Part shown: piece by piece, positions 1-10,450 of the stretch
Numbering within the stretch: position 1 is the stretch's first letter
Layout: every line of letters begins with the position of its first letter
NCBI GenBank assembly: GCA_951394045.1
Contig: OX595986.1
Coordinates: 4,989,534 to 5,053,533 of the forward strand
Length of the DNA: 64,000 nt
From: Nitzschia sp. DOCU1
Lineage: Eukaryota > Bacillariophyta > Bacillariophyceae > Bacillariales > Bacillariaceae
Reading direction: 5' to 3'
Notes under the pieces: generated by a model
The model's database searches: none
Told to the model about the DNA's origin: nothing
What the model saw: the letters and a program-made list of their open reading frames with translations, nothing else
Translations under genes and position numbers: made by a program

Positions 1-2
1 CA

Positions 3-2702
3 CCAGAAAGTTTAATTCATAAAAATACATCAACGACATGGACTAATCTTTCTCGTGTAGGAGCGGCCCCCCAACTACGAGCACTCAGAGTGGACCAACA
101 ACACGCAGGTGTTTTTGCGGCATCATCCGCCACAGAAGAAGAAGAGAAACGAGCGAAATTAGGAGTCATGGACGACGGCACAAAGCCAGTTCAGGTACCA
201 AAACGCGCCTGGCGAGCGCAAGTGAAAAATGTATACCAAGAAGAAGAAACACAGGACCTGGCGGAGGATCTTGGGTGGTTATTCGAGGATCAAGGACGAA
301 CTGTGGTCAAACAAAAAGCAGGCCCAGCACCAAGAACGGACGTAATTAATTACCTCGAAGACGAACACAGAAAAGAGTTCGACGACAACATTCAGTGGCG
401 CAACTGCCCAGAGGAATATCAAGGCGCAATCGAGGCGATCATAAAGGCATACTGGGATGTATTTATCAAAGCCGGCATGAAGCGCCACATCCTGGGATAT
501 GCCTTCAACATTGACACTGCAAAAATACAACCAGTTTGTTGCAAGCAGCCACGGTACGGCCCGCACGAGGCCAGAGTTATTAGACAACTGGTCCAAGTAT
601 TGGAAGACAAAGGTTTGGTGGAGGATGACGAAGGACCATGGGGCGCGATGGTCGTATTAGCTGCCAAGCCAAACCAAGGACATGTACATTGGACGGAATA
701 TGTTTTCCGACTGTGCGTATCATATCGCAATCTGAATGCGGTCACCAGACCATTTGCATGCTTCATCATGCGATGCGACGACGCGGTCGAAGACATAGGG
801 GACGCAAGACATTTTATCACGTTGGATTTAGATGCGGGATATTGGCAAGTGGCTATGCACGAAGCGGCAAAAGAAAAGACGGCGTTCTTCGTACCAGAAG
901 GAAAAAAGCACTGGAAAGTAATGCCAATGGGCATCCTCAATGCCCATGCCTTCTTCGTGGCAATGTCAACAGACTTTAAACGAGAGTGGAATCAACGGTT
1001 CCAAAAAGACCCATCGGCAGCAATTACCACAATGATACAAGTGCTGGAACGCAACAAGAGACTAGTCAAGACGATGGGCATCGAAAGGAAAATTGGGGAA
1101 ATGAAGCGTGACCTTCACATCGCGGCAGCCGAGGGAAACCCAGATTCCAAGGTCATCGTGGACGACGTGATGATCCATGACCGCAACCCTGTTTCGCTGC
1201 TGGCATACTTTGTGGCCATTTTAGAAGTATACAAAAGGTACAGAGTCACCGTGAATCTACGAAAAGCAAGGTTCTTTCCAGATCGAGCCGAATTCGTGGG
1301 AATCGACATAATGCCCGAGGGCAACATGCCGGCGAAGTCCAAATACGAACCCATCAACAATCTTGGACCGCCGCTAAACTTCACCGACATTCGGACGCTA
1401 ATCGGACTGATCGGGTTTTATCAGAATTGGATACCACACTACGAATGCGAGGTCGCAATCTTCAGGGAGCTACTAAAGAAAGAGCCAAGCCCAGGAACAG
1501 CGACTAAAGAAGAAGCCCAAGCGTTACTAAAAACAGAATGGAAAAGGGAACATGACGAGCAATTAGGAAGACTGAAACAAGCGATCCTGTCGGGCCCGGT
1601 ACTAAAAAGACCAGACTCGAATCGGAGATTCTTTTTGAAAACGGATTGGTCGAAGGACGCCATGGGATCGGCGTTATTGCAAGCCGAAACGTCGGAAGAA
1701 GCAGAAGAAGCATTACTGCGGGAAGCAGAGGGCGACAAATGTGAATTCGACAAAACGTTGTCGGGACTGAGACTACGTCCGATTTTGTTCATGTCGCGAA
1801 AATGCAAGGGACCAGAACGAGATTATCACTCATACGTAGGAGAAGCCGCCTGCGGGAGGTGGGCGATGCGGAAACTCCGTAAATGGCTTGTAGGACGAGA
1901 ATTCACATGGATCACGGACTGCAGTGGGTTAACAAAATTCTTCGAGGGGGAAGCCAACATCACTCACACGACCCAAAGGTGGAGAATGGAATTGCTGGCG
2001 TACAATTTCACAATAGTGCATCGACCGGGGCGCATGCTGGTGGAATGCGATTTACTATCGCGGTATGAGTCGACAGTGGCCGACTGGAGAGAGAAAAGTG
2101 TTGAGTCGACGGTGACCAACAATCCCGTGGTGGCAGCTTTTTGGAAAGCAACACAAAGACCGACGCCGTGGCCAATAGAGAATCGGAGACCAGAAATCAG
2201 AGGCCCGTGGACGACGTTGAGAACCGACTTAGCAAGAGTGTGCGACACGGGGCGAGCCACGTGGATTGTCGGAGCAGGCTTGCAGATGGCCACCACCGCA
2301 ATGGAAAGGCTAGGGTACGAGGCAATGACAACCCTGCAAACAGACGAAGACGAATATTGGCAAGAAAAATTAGACTGCCCAAACTTAGAAACAGCAGTGA
2401 AGCGCATGACCAACAGCACAAAGCCACCGCCACCAGTCGAATGGGTACTCATCAACCAGGCAGACGACATCACTACCTCACCACGCCATGAAGCACTGGA
2501 GGAATTAATTGACAAGGCCAAAGCCCAAGGGGCAGACACGGTAGTCATGAGCTGGAGCGAAAACGATAAGAACCGCGGCAACAGGGGACGTTGGAATAAA
2601 ACACTTTCGGAATTTGAGTTCCACACGCAAGAACTCGAAATAAAAGGGGACGAATGTGGGGCAGCAGTGGCATCAAGACATTTAGTCCTGGTAGCTACAT
2701 GA
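3..2702 (+). CDS. Ty3/gypsy pol, N-terminal part: reverse transcriptase and RNase H
   Basis: The frame is open from base 3, so the start is outside the window; the first in-frame ATG is at 168. The reverse transcriptase shows the ITLDLDAGYWQV palm motif (about 825-860) and a VIVDDVMIHD active-site box (about 1152-1180) where YxDD would be usual. About 60 extra residues separate the NAHAFF motif from this box. RNase H follows, with an Asp in LKTDWSKDAMGS, a Glu in VGEAACGRWAM, an Asp in WITDCSGL, and HRPGRMLVECDLLSR closing the domain. From about 2259 a stretch resembling a cytosine-C5 methyltransferase begins. A TGA at 2700-2702 ends the frame; coding sense continues at once in the +1 frame. 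Function: copying element RNA into DNA in cytoplasmic particles. Probably inactive because the element is truncated and frameshifted. Confidence 0.88.
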   Translation, partial: PESLIHKNTSTTWTNLSRVGAAPQLRALRVDQQHAGVFAASSATEEEEKRAKLGVMDDGTKPVQVPKRAWRAQVKNVYQEEETQDLAEDLGWLFEDQGRTVVKQKAGPAPRTDVINYLEDEHRKEFDDNIQWRNCPEEYQGAIEAIIKAYWDVFIKAGMKRHILGYAFNIDTAKIQPVCCKQPRYGPHEARVIRQLVQVLEDKGLVEDDEGPWGAMVVLAAKPNQGHVHWTEYVFRLCVSYRNLNAVTRPFACFIMRCDDAVEDIGDARHFITLDLDAGYWQVAMHEAAKEKTAFFVPEGKKHWKVMPMGILNAHAFFVAMSTDFKREWNQRFQKDPSAAITTMIQVLERNKRLVKTMGIERKIGEMKRDLHIAAAEGNPDSKVIVDDVMIHDRNPVSLLAYFVAILEVYKRYRVTVNLRKARFFPDRAEFVGIDIMPEGNMPAKSKYEPINNLGPPLNFTDIRTLIGLIGFYQNWIPHYECEVAIFRELLKKEPSPGTATKEEAQALLKTEWKREHDEQLGRLKQAILSGPVLKRPDSNRRFFLKTDWSKDAMGSALLQAETSEEAEEALLREAEGDKCEFDKTLSGLRLRPILFMSRKCKGPERDYHSYVGEAACGRWAMRKLRKWLVGREFTWITDCSGLTKFFEGEANITHTTQRWRMELLAYNFTIVHRPGRMLVECDLLSRYESTVADWREKSVESTVTNNPVVAAFWKATQRPTPWPIENRRPEIRGPWTTLRTDLARVCDTGRATWIVGAGLQMATTAMERLGYEAMTTLQTDEDEYWQEKLDCPNLETAVKRMTNSTKPPPPVEWVLINQADDITTSPRHEALEELIDKAKAQGADTVVMSWSENDKNRGNRGRWNKTLSEFEFHTQELEIKGDECGAAVASRHLVLVAT

Positions 2703-4518
2703 AAACAAACTGAAAGCGTTTGAAGGCGAAGAGGGCGCCAAAGTAGCAGGCAGAACCATAGGGGACGTACTAGACCCGCCGAATTCAAGTTACAGCGATT
2801 ATTGTCACATCGCTCCAAGCAACAAAGACACCGAGGAAAGGATCGTCAACATCGGAACCAACGACGCACCACAGACTCGCAAAGTATTCACAGCCATGGA
2901 AGTGGCACCAAACCTGGCAAACGGCGAAGAAGCCACTGGAAGAGGAGAGTTCATAGTCGAAGCCAACGACGCATGGGTCCCAGCACAGGCGAGAGCCATA
3001 AGGCCATGGGAAACTTTACAACTTTTAGGGATGGAAGCCGAGCAGGCTGGACAACATTTGGAATGGAACGGCACCAAATGGAGTAAAGAGCGAGCGAGAG
3101 TGAGGACAACCGCACCCGAAGAGACATGGGAAAAAATAATGGTACCCATCCTCGAAGCTGAATTGGACGAAACAATCATGGACGATACGACAGCGATGGA
3201 ACTAATGTCGTATGGGGACGAGACGCACGAACATTTAAAGGCCATGGTCACAAGACGGATAAATCAGCACACCACATGGCCATTGCCAACGAGGGACCTC
3301 TGGATTGCAGAGACCAAAGCGGAACCAGACTTACAACGCATCATGGACTCCCTCATAAACAAGACCCGACTGAAACGGGATATGTTACAGGATCCGGCAT
3401 ACTGGAGCGCGTTCGAAAAAGGACGATTGGAAGCGGAAAACGAAATACTCTACGAGTACGAGGAGCCGAAAGCAACTAACATTAGGCAGCTCCGAAGGGC
3501 GGTCGTACCAAAGAAACTGCGCGATGTCATCATTTCGGCGTACCACGCGACACCCATAGCAGGACACATGTCCAGCCACAAGACATATTATCGTATCGCT
3601 GCAAGGTATTGGTGGCCGAAGATGGCAGTCGAGATAGATAAGATGGTGAAAGGATGCGCGCATTGCAGGGCAACCAATATAACGAATCACAAGGATCAAA
3701 AGATCCTGCAGGCATTGGAGATGGACGAGCCTTTTGATGTGTGCGCGATGGACGTTTGGTCGCCAGGTCAAACCAAACCCACCGACATGCACGTCACAAA
3801 AATGAAAAGACAAAAAGGGGAAATGAAAGCTGTACTCACATACCTGTGCGTTACGACGGGATTCGCAACAACAGCATTCATGGAGGAAATAAACTCAGAG
3901 TCAACGGCACGGCTAGCTTTCGCCCTATTCTTCGTACCAAGGGGCATGCCGAAACTACTTCTCATCGATGAAGGAAGCGAGTTCAAAGATGTCCTTGCAA
4001 CGATGTGCGACAGGCTGGGCATCAACAAATACGTAGTCAGCCCTGAGAATCACGACGGGATTCTCAACGAAAGATTTCACAGATATCTCAACAAGGTGCA
4101 GAAGGTCGGAGTGGCCGACATGTCTACGTACGCCGAGTGGACAATGAATACACTATTCGCTACGTACGCATGGAATGCATCACCCGTGGCAGGGACGGAC
4201 ATTCAGAGAGCATTCGCAGCCACGGGGCGACATTATAATTTCCCTTTGGATGAAGCACCCGAAGAGCTGGCAATCCCACGGATCCACACAGAGGGACAAC
4301 GAATCGCAGAAAGAATGGACGTGATGTTCCCGTTGTGGTGGAGGCAAAAGGAGCTCATCAAGGTTCTCAACGAGGAACGGCGTCGCTATCACCGCGAATT
4401 GAAAAACAAGAACAGGAGGAAGAGATCATTCGAGATCGGAGACGCGGTAATGGTGAGAAAACAAGTGAAGTCAAGCGCAATGGAAGGAGCGCCGGCAAAG
4501 CGGACGGACTTACTTTAA
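2695..4518 (+). CDS. Ty3/gypsy pol, C-terminal part: integrase
   Basis: This frame is open from 2695, just overlapping the upstream pol frame, so no separate start is needed; an ATG exists at 2896. The first third completes the methyltransferase-like stretch, including ARAIRPWETLQLLGM at about 2989-3033. The integrase zinc domain is seen at about 3541-3670: His in AYHATPIAGHMSSHK, then CAHCRA. The core has Asp in CAMDVWSPG, Asp in LLIDEGSEF and Glu in ILNERFHRYLNK, a D-D-E triad. The C-terminal GDAVMVRKQVKSSAM segment begins normally but stops at a TAA (4516-4518) inside what would be the rest of that domain, where the sequence switches to ABC-transporter code. Integrase would insert element DNA into chromosomes; this copy is C-terminally cut. 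Confidence 0.88.
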   Translation, partial: LHENKLKAFEGEEGAKVAGRTIGDVLDPPNSSYSDYCHIAPSNKDTEERIVNIGTNDAPQTRKVFTAMEVAPNLANGEEATGRGEFIVEANDAWVPAQARAIRPWETLQLLGMEAEQAGQHLEWNGTKWSKERARVRTTAPEETWEKIMVPILEAELDETIMDDTTAMELMSYGDETHEHLKAMVTRRINQHTTWPLPTRDLWIAETKAEPDLQRIMDSLINKTRLKRDMLQDPAYWSAFEKGRLEAENEILYEYEEPKATNIRQLRRAVVPKKLRDVIISAYHATPIAGHMSSHKTYYRIAARYWWPKMAVEIDKMVKGCAHCRATNITNHKDQKILQALEMDEPFDVCAMDVWSPGQTKPTDMHVTKMKRQKGEMKAVLTYLCVTTGFATTAFMEEINSESTARLAFALFFVPRGMPKLLLIDEGSEFKDVLATMCDRLGINKYVVSPENHDGILNERFHRYLNKVQKVGVADMSTYAEWTMNTLFATYAWNASPVAGTDIQRAFAATGRHYNFPLDEAPEELAIPRIHTEGQRIAERMDVMFPLWWRQKELIKVLNEERRRYHRELKNKNRRKRSFEIGDAVMVRKQVKSSAMEGAPAKRTDLL

Positions 4519-7500
4519 GTAACGTCGCAAAAGGATTCCAATATCGTCATTCGGCATCTTGGAAAAACATTTGGAGAAAAGACGGCCGTCGAGAACTTGA
4601 GTATGACCATGTTCAATGGGCAAGTGACGGCCTTGCTGGGACACAATGGAGCGTGAGTACTATTCTCGTTGGTGGCAGCGTGTTTTTCGTTGACTCGGTC
4701 CATTCTCACACCATACATTTTTGCTCTAGTGGCAAGACAACTACCATTTCCATGTTGACGGGCGCCTTGGCTCCCACATCGGGTTCCGCCAGGATTTTGG
4801 GCAAGGACTTGCATTCGCAATTGTCAGCCGTGCGAGGTGACTTGGGCATTTGCTTGCAGCACGACTGTCTCTTTCCCAACATGACGGTCCGCGAACATAT
4901 TCAATTCTTTTCTCGTCTCAAGGGACTGTATCAACAAATGTCCCATCAAGAAGCCGAAGAGCACATTGACCAAATCATCAAAGACGTGGCTTTATACGAA
5001 AAACGAAATTCCTTCTCCAAGAATCTCAGTGGGGGTATGAAGAGAAAGTTGAGTGTAGCAATTGCCTTTTGCGGAGGTTCCAAGGTGGTACTATTGGATG
5101 AGCCAACCTCGGGAATGGACCCGTTCTCGCGTCGCTTTACTTGGAATGTGATTCGGCAGATGCGTCAGAATCGTTGCATCCTCTTGACGACCCACTTTAT
5201 GGACGAGGCTGATGTCTTGGGAGACCGCATTGCCATCATGTCGGAAGGTCAGCTCCGATGCGTGGGTTCTCCCCTGTTTTTGAAGAAGCACTACGGAGTG
5301 GGCTATCAACTAACGATTGAAAAAGACCATGACTTTGTGGGCAAGGCGAGCGAAGAGGAAAAGGAACAACTAGACTCGAAGCTCCAGGATATTGTCAAGG
5401 GTAATGTTCAGGATGCTGCACTGCTCAACAATGTGGGAAGCGAGCTTAGTTTCCAATTGCCGGTTGGAGAATCGGCTAGTTTTGCGCCCATGTTTGAAGG
5501 TTTGGATGAAAACGTGCAAAAGGGCTTGATCTCGTCGTACGGTGTGGGCATCACGACGTTGGAAGAAGTGGTATGTACGGGGTGTGCGGTTGGGCGTGAC
5601 GACGGATGGTCAATGATCGGACTCTCACTTGATTCATCTATTCTGGCTTTTATAGTTCCTTTTGGTGGCTCGTGGGGACGAAGTGGGCGAGTCCAAGTCG
5701 CATCTCAAGTCGTCGCAAGGCGGCGCGGATGGCACTTTTTTGGGCGAGGGCGACGATGCAACAGAAAAGAGTGCCCGATCTCGCATGAACCTAGACCAAG
5801 ACAATCTCTTTTTCACCCACGTTCGTGCGTTGTGGGCCAAGCGTGCTGCCAACTTTCGTCGTGACAAAAAGGCTTGGTGCTGTACGACGATTCTTCCTGG
5901 CTTGTTTGTTCTGTTTGGTCTCTTGATCTTTGCCTTTGCACCCGACGACAGAACGCTGGATCCGCTTGTTCTAGACGTGGCCGATTATAACCAGGGTGTC
6001 AATACCTCTCCACGCAATCCTATTACGGTCAACAGGGTCGATCAAGTCTTTCAGTGTCAGCCCGGTCGTTGCGCGTATGACTTTGGTAACTTTCCCTTTC
6101 TCCATCCAGAGTACGATGACAATTACCTCCTTTGCGGTGTTCAAGCGTCAGTGAATCCCTCCATCGACTTGACTACCTTGTTGGACGGAGGATTGAGTTT
6201 TGACGATCTTGATGATCTTTTTAACAAGACGGCAACTTGTACGCTTTCTGAATTGGACCAGTTCATGGACACAGTCTCAGGGGATGCCGGCATCGAGACC
6301 ATCAAAGTAGATGTCACTGCCGTGGAGGAGGTAAGAAACGTGTGTGGTCCTGCAAGAAATACTCCATCGTTTGTCTTAACCTTCTTGTTTGCCTTGCACA
6401 TACCTCTCAAATTCTATTTGACAATATCAACTCGTACCAGGCCTCTCAATTTGCAGCCGTCTTTTACACCCACGATTCTACAAGCATCCTTGGGGATGGT
6501 AGCTCGTTCGACGAAATCGTGCTCGCAAATTGTACTAGCGTTGGCGAGCTCGCAGAATCGTTTGGCCAGACTTTGTTGAACAATGCGAGTGACTGCCCAG
6601 CTTATACTGGGTTGGGCTATCTCATTCAATACAACTTTACGGCATTGCACGTCACACCGACCTACATGTCCTTGGCTACAGAGGGTATCGCACGAGCTGC
6701 TTTGGGTACGGACGACTTCACAATCAAAACCACTATCCACCCGTTGCCGCTTACCGACTTTGAGAAATCCATCGCAAAGACGGAAGATGCCTTCACGGCA
6801 TGGTTTTTGCTAGTTTTGAGTTTCCCATTTATTGCCGGAAGCTTTGGAACATTCATCGTGGCGGAACGCGAATCCAAGGCCAAGCACTTGCAGACTGTGA
6901 CGGGAGTCAAGCCTTCGGGATATTGGGTTTCGACGTACCTATGGGACATTGTCAACTACCAGTTTCCTCTTTGGATCGTCGTGGCGATGTTTTTCATCTT
7001 CAAGGTTGATGCTTTCACGACGACCGAGTTTGGAGTCCTTGGCGGGGTGATTTCTGCCATGGTTCTTTACGGGCCCGCTGCCGCTGGATACACGTACTGC
7101 CTGACCTATCTCTTCAAATCGCCGGCCCTCTGTAACGTCATCTCGATTATCTCTGGATTTTTGATCGGAATGCGGTCACAGTCATTATTCTCACCTTGAT
7201 CGGGGGAGACCCCTACGAACCCAAGCAAAATCTGGTGGATATTGCCAACATCCTGTCTTGGATTCTGCACTTCCATCCTTGCTTCTGCCTCGGACACGCT
7301 CTCTACTTTGCTCTCAACATCGACTTTGTGAAGTTCTGTACCCCGGCTTGACGACCGTTTGGAGCAAGGAAGTGTTGCTGTACGACGTGGTCTTTTTGGG
7401 GTGGGAGTCGGTGGTTTACGTCATTCTTGCTATCCAGATCGATATCTGGAGCACTAATCCAAGTATTGTTTCGGCCTGGAAGAAGTTCACTTGGTGCCTG

Positions 7501-9167
7501 ACGTGCTCGTGGCCGAAATCGTCGGATCGTGACATCACGACGTAACTAGCTGAGGACAGCGACGTATTGGCGGAGGAGGAGCGTGTTGGCAGCGGCGGCG
7601 CCAATAACGACATTATTGTGTGCGACAAATTGTCGAAGACGTACGACAACGGAAAAAAGGCAGTCAATAATTTATCTCTGGGTATCCCGCCTGGCCAAGT
7701 TTTTGGCTTACTGGGCGTGAACGGGGCGTAAGTTTTGAAGTCTCGGTTTTTGGCTCGAGGCACCATGAGTCTCTGTCTCTCACCCTTTACAATCTTGCGT
7801 TCGTGTTTGCAGTGGAAAGACGACGACTATGCAGATGCTGATCGCCGAGTTTCCCGCCACTTCTGGCGACGCGACCCTGGCGGGCTACAGCGTATCAAGG
7901 GAGCCTGAAAAGACCCGTCGTCGGGTCGGATACTGTTCTCAGTTCGATGCGCACTTTGCCAACATGACCGGGAGAGAGCATGTCGAGCTTTACGCTACGA
8001 TCAAGGGGATTCCCAGGGAATTCGTCAAGGAGGCGACTTCTGCCAAGCTTGCCCAAGTAGGTCTTTCGGAATCCGACAGCGATCGCTTGGCCGCAAACTA
8101 CAGTGGAGGAATGAAGCGTCGTTTGAGTCTTGCATGTGCTACCATTGGTGATCCTCAAATCGTCTTTTTGGATGAGTGCTCGACCGGAGTGGACCCCGTG
8201 GCTCGACGCGAGATTTGGGAAATGGTAAGCAACATGGTTGCCGGGAGAAACGTCGCTCCTGAAGAACGCACCAGCATCATTTTGACGACGCACAGCATGG
8301 AAGAATGCGAGGCCTTGTGTCCTCGAATCGGCATCATGGCCAATGGTCGGCTCCGGGCTCTAGGATCGGCACAGCATCTCAAGAACAAATTCGGCAAAGG
8401 ATACCAGATAGAGATGAAGTGGCAACATGGTTGCCGGGAGAAACGTCGCTCCTGAAGAACGCACCAGCATCATTTTGACGACGCACAGCATGGAAGAATG
8501 CGAGGCCTTGTGTCCTCGAATCGGCATCATGGCCAATGGTCGGCTCCGGGCTCTGGGATCGGCACAGCATCTCAAGAACAAATTCGGCAAAGGATACCAG
8601 ATAGAGATGAAGTGCAAGCTCGTGGAACGGTCGGATCCTGACTATGTCGAGGTAGTTTCGAAGCTCGGTCAAGGGCGTTTGAATAGCTCCGGGGCGCAAA
8701 CAGCAGAAGAAGGGGGCGTCGTGCCAGAGACGGAAGACATTTTCTTCAATCTGGCTCAGACGGTTGCGGCCCTGAAGGAATTGACGGGTGATACCTACCT
8801 ATCTTCTGTCATCAACGACCAGAATCCCATTGGTTACAATATTCACAAGAGTGCGACTTCACCGACGGGAGTAACCCTTGCCGAACTCGCCGCCTTTGCG
8901 ACCGTAGAGTTGAGGATCCGAAAGATTGCGGAGTACGTCGTAACTTTGTATGCCTCCAATATTTTCCGGGAGCGCCAGGATACCAAGGTCCGATACGAAG
9001 TCAACTCGGAGGGTGTGGAGATTTCGAGTATCTTTGCCAGTTTGGAAGCGAACAAGGAACGTCTCCTTTTGGATGACTATGGAGTCAGTCAGACCTCTTT
9101 GGAACAAGTCTTCAACATGCATGCTGCCGAAGCGGAGAAACTCAAATTAGGCACAAACGACCATTAA
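4519..9167 (+). pseudogene. ABCA-type ABC transporter, 5'-truncated and broken
   Basis: What remains is nucleotide-binding domain 1, transmembrane domain 2 and nucleotide-binding domain 2, the second half of a full ABCA lipid-type exporter. The first membrane domain is missing, replaced by retroelement sequence. NBD1 has LLGHNGA/GKTTT, signature LSGGMKRKL and Walker B VVLLDEPTSGMD. NBD2 has LLGVNGA/GKTTT, YSGGMKRRL and IVFLDECSTGVD. Introns I infer: 4653-4729, 5571-5655, 6331-6440 (acceptor less certain) and 7728-7812. Lesions: a one-base loss near 7172 (after SGFLIGM), another near 7335, an in-frame TAA at 7543-7545, and a 193-bp tandem duplication at 8229-8614 that shifts frame inside NBD2. 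The end at 9167 follows a normal ABCA C-terminal region. No start codon or promoter of its own is visible. Confidence 0.9.
8229..8614 (+). repeat. 193-bp direct tandem duplication inside NBD2 of the ABCA pseudogene
   Basis: Bases 8229-8421 and 8422-8614 are the same sequence head to tail. I see one difference, an A in the first copy and a G in the second within GGCTCTRGGATCGG. The unit covers the end of the Walker B exon region, the H-loop (TTHSMEE) and following residues. As 193 is not a multiple of three, the first copy runs into a stop at 8453-8455, while the frame of the second copy continues to the natural end of the gene. Confidence 0.95.
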
Positions 9168-9388
9168 TTTGATAATGCCTGCTGAAGACGACGAGAGTGA
9201 TCATCACCAATTCAAGCACAAGAGTGCGGGACCACTGTTTGCGAAGAAAAATATGATACGCAAAACGGAAGCGTCGCCAAGAACCGATTTGAAATAATAG
9301 TAGGACTAGAACGTATTTTGTTCGGAGCAATAATATGTTATGTATCGTGCGAGAAACGATGCAACCTAGCTAGCTACTCCTCTACCGG
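9168..9388. other. Spacer after the ABCA pseudogene
   Basis: AT-rich non-coding stretch. I see no gene, repeat or RNA signal here. Confidence 0.5.
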
Positions 9389-10450
9389 TAGATTTATCAT
9401 CTATCTATTCATCGAACTTTTGGCTTCGTTTTTGTGTTCTCACACAAAAAGTTACTGAGCCCCACCGCTACGTCAAAGCAGTTCGATTTCGGAGGGGGTG
9501 GGCCACAGCTGCTCCGCCCGGTAGAGACAACAATCCACTTCACTCGACGGCGTAGCCGATTCCAATTCTCCACGCACCAGCACAGGTTACACTTAAACTC
9601 TCCGCGACGAGACACGTACGCGAGTGGAGGACGTTTTAAAACCGGAACCACAAACCGGTTGCGTTGATCAGGCTGTTTGTGTGCGGGGAGAATCGGAATC
9701 GGGGTCGAGATCACGGATCAGGATCGTTGCTCTGGAAAATGTTGGTATTGTAGAACAACCAACGCCAGACGCCTGCAAAAAGAAGGAAAGAACAAGGTGA
9801 GTAGCACTGCGGGAAAGAAATATGATCAAACGGCACCGTCGTCAAGTCGCAAAAACGCAAGTTTGGAGTGCACGTACCGTTCCGAAGGGCGCCACCACAT
9901 GAATCATTCCTCCGCCAACACCAACACAACAATCAAACATTTCATCCAACAACTTTCTTCCAGGGTCTGCTTCGGCTCCGTTTGCCTCAGGGAGCTAGCG
10001 TCATGGTTCAACCGAATCTGGAGGGCTCTCCAGAGACTGAGTCCACGTACACCCCCAATATTGGCTTCCTTCAGGACGAGTGTTCCAGGGCGGTCCGGCA
10101 CAAACCGGACCTTCACCGTGGATTTCTCCTCCTTCAGGCTGTTATCTCGCTACAGCTGAGCCGCACCATCAAAATGATAGTGATCGCCGCAGTAGAGGTC
10201 TGTTCATAGCAGAGTGAAAAGAAAGTTGATGAAGAAAGCTGATCATCGTACGGTACGATGCGATGCGGATTGCTCCCTTCGCAAAAAAGTGAGGTCGATT
10301 GAGTGAAAAAGTGATGCATTTGTTGGAAGGAATGCTGAGATCCGAGCCGTTTCTGCTGTGGTTTGCGAGCCGTTTCGTGATTTTTCCCACCATGAAGCCC
10401 CACGGTGGCTGAAAGTAATCCACATTCAAATCCGCCAGTTCGCCAAATCC
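9389..10450. repeat. Dispersed composite repeat, copy A
   Basis: The left part (9389-9870) matches 39840-40320 nearly base for base, including CGAACTTTTGGCTTCGTTTT and a block with paired ACCGGAACC/ACAAACCGGTT sites. The right part (about 10190-10450) matches 41560-41810, with a shared GTGAAAAAGTGA motif and a shared GAAAGTAATCCACAT end. The middle (about 9870-10190) has no clear counterpart in copy B. Short open frames occur but none looks like a protein. The nature (non-autonomous transposon, LTR remnant or satellite-like unit) is unknown. Confidence 0.8.

Larger units (their letters stand above)
3..4518 (+). mobile_element. Truncated Ty3/gypsy-type retrotransposon (pol only)
   Basis: The window opens inside the pol region of an LTR retroelement. 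The order is reverse transcriptase, RNase H, a methyltransferase-like stretch, then integrase, which is the Ty3/gypsy order. No gag, protease or 5' LTR lies in the window; the reading frame is open to the left edge, so more lies upstream. The right end is abrupt: the integrase tail runs straight into ABC-transporter coding sequence at about 4495-4530, with no 3' LTR or polypurine tract. The element is therefore 3'-truncated or recombined. Its base use is purine-rich and unlike the genes around it, which fits a transferred or mobile origin. Diatom Ty3/gypsy elements (GyDi) are known as a group; assignment to a lineage needs a tree. Confidence 0.9.

Noticed and set aside
1964..2818. 284-codon minus-strand frame
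   Set aside because: Antisense shadow of the retroelement pol.
9434..9667. Short frames in repeat copies A and B (also 39942-40157) with the same end sequence
   Set aside because: They are identical because the DNA is a repeat; low-complexity, with no domain.
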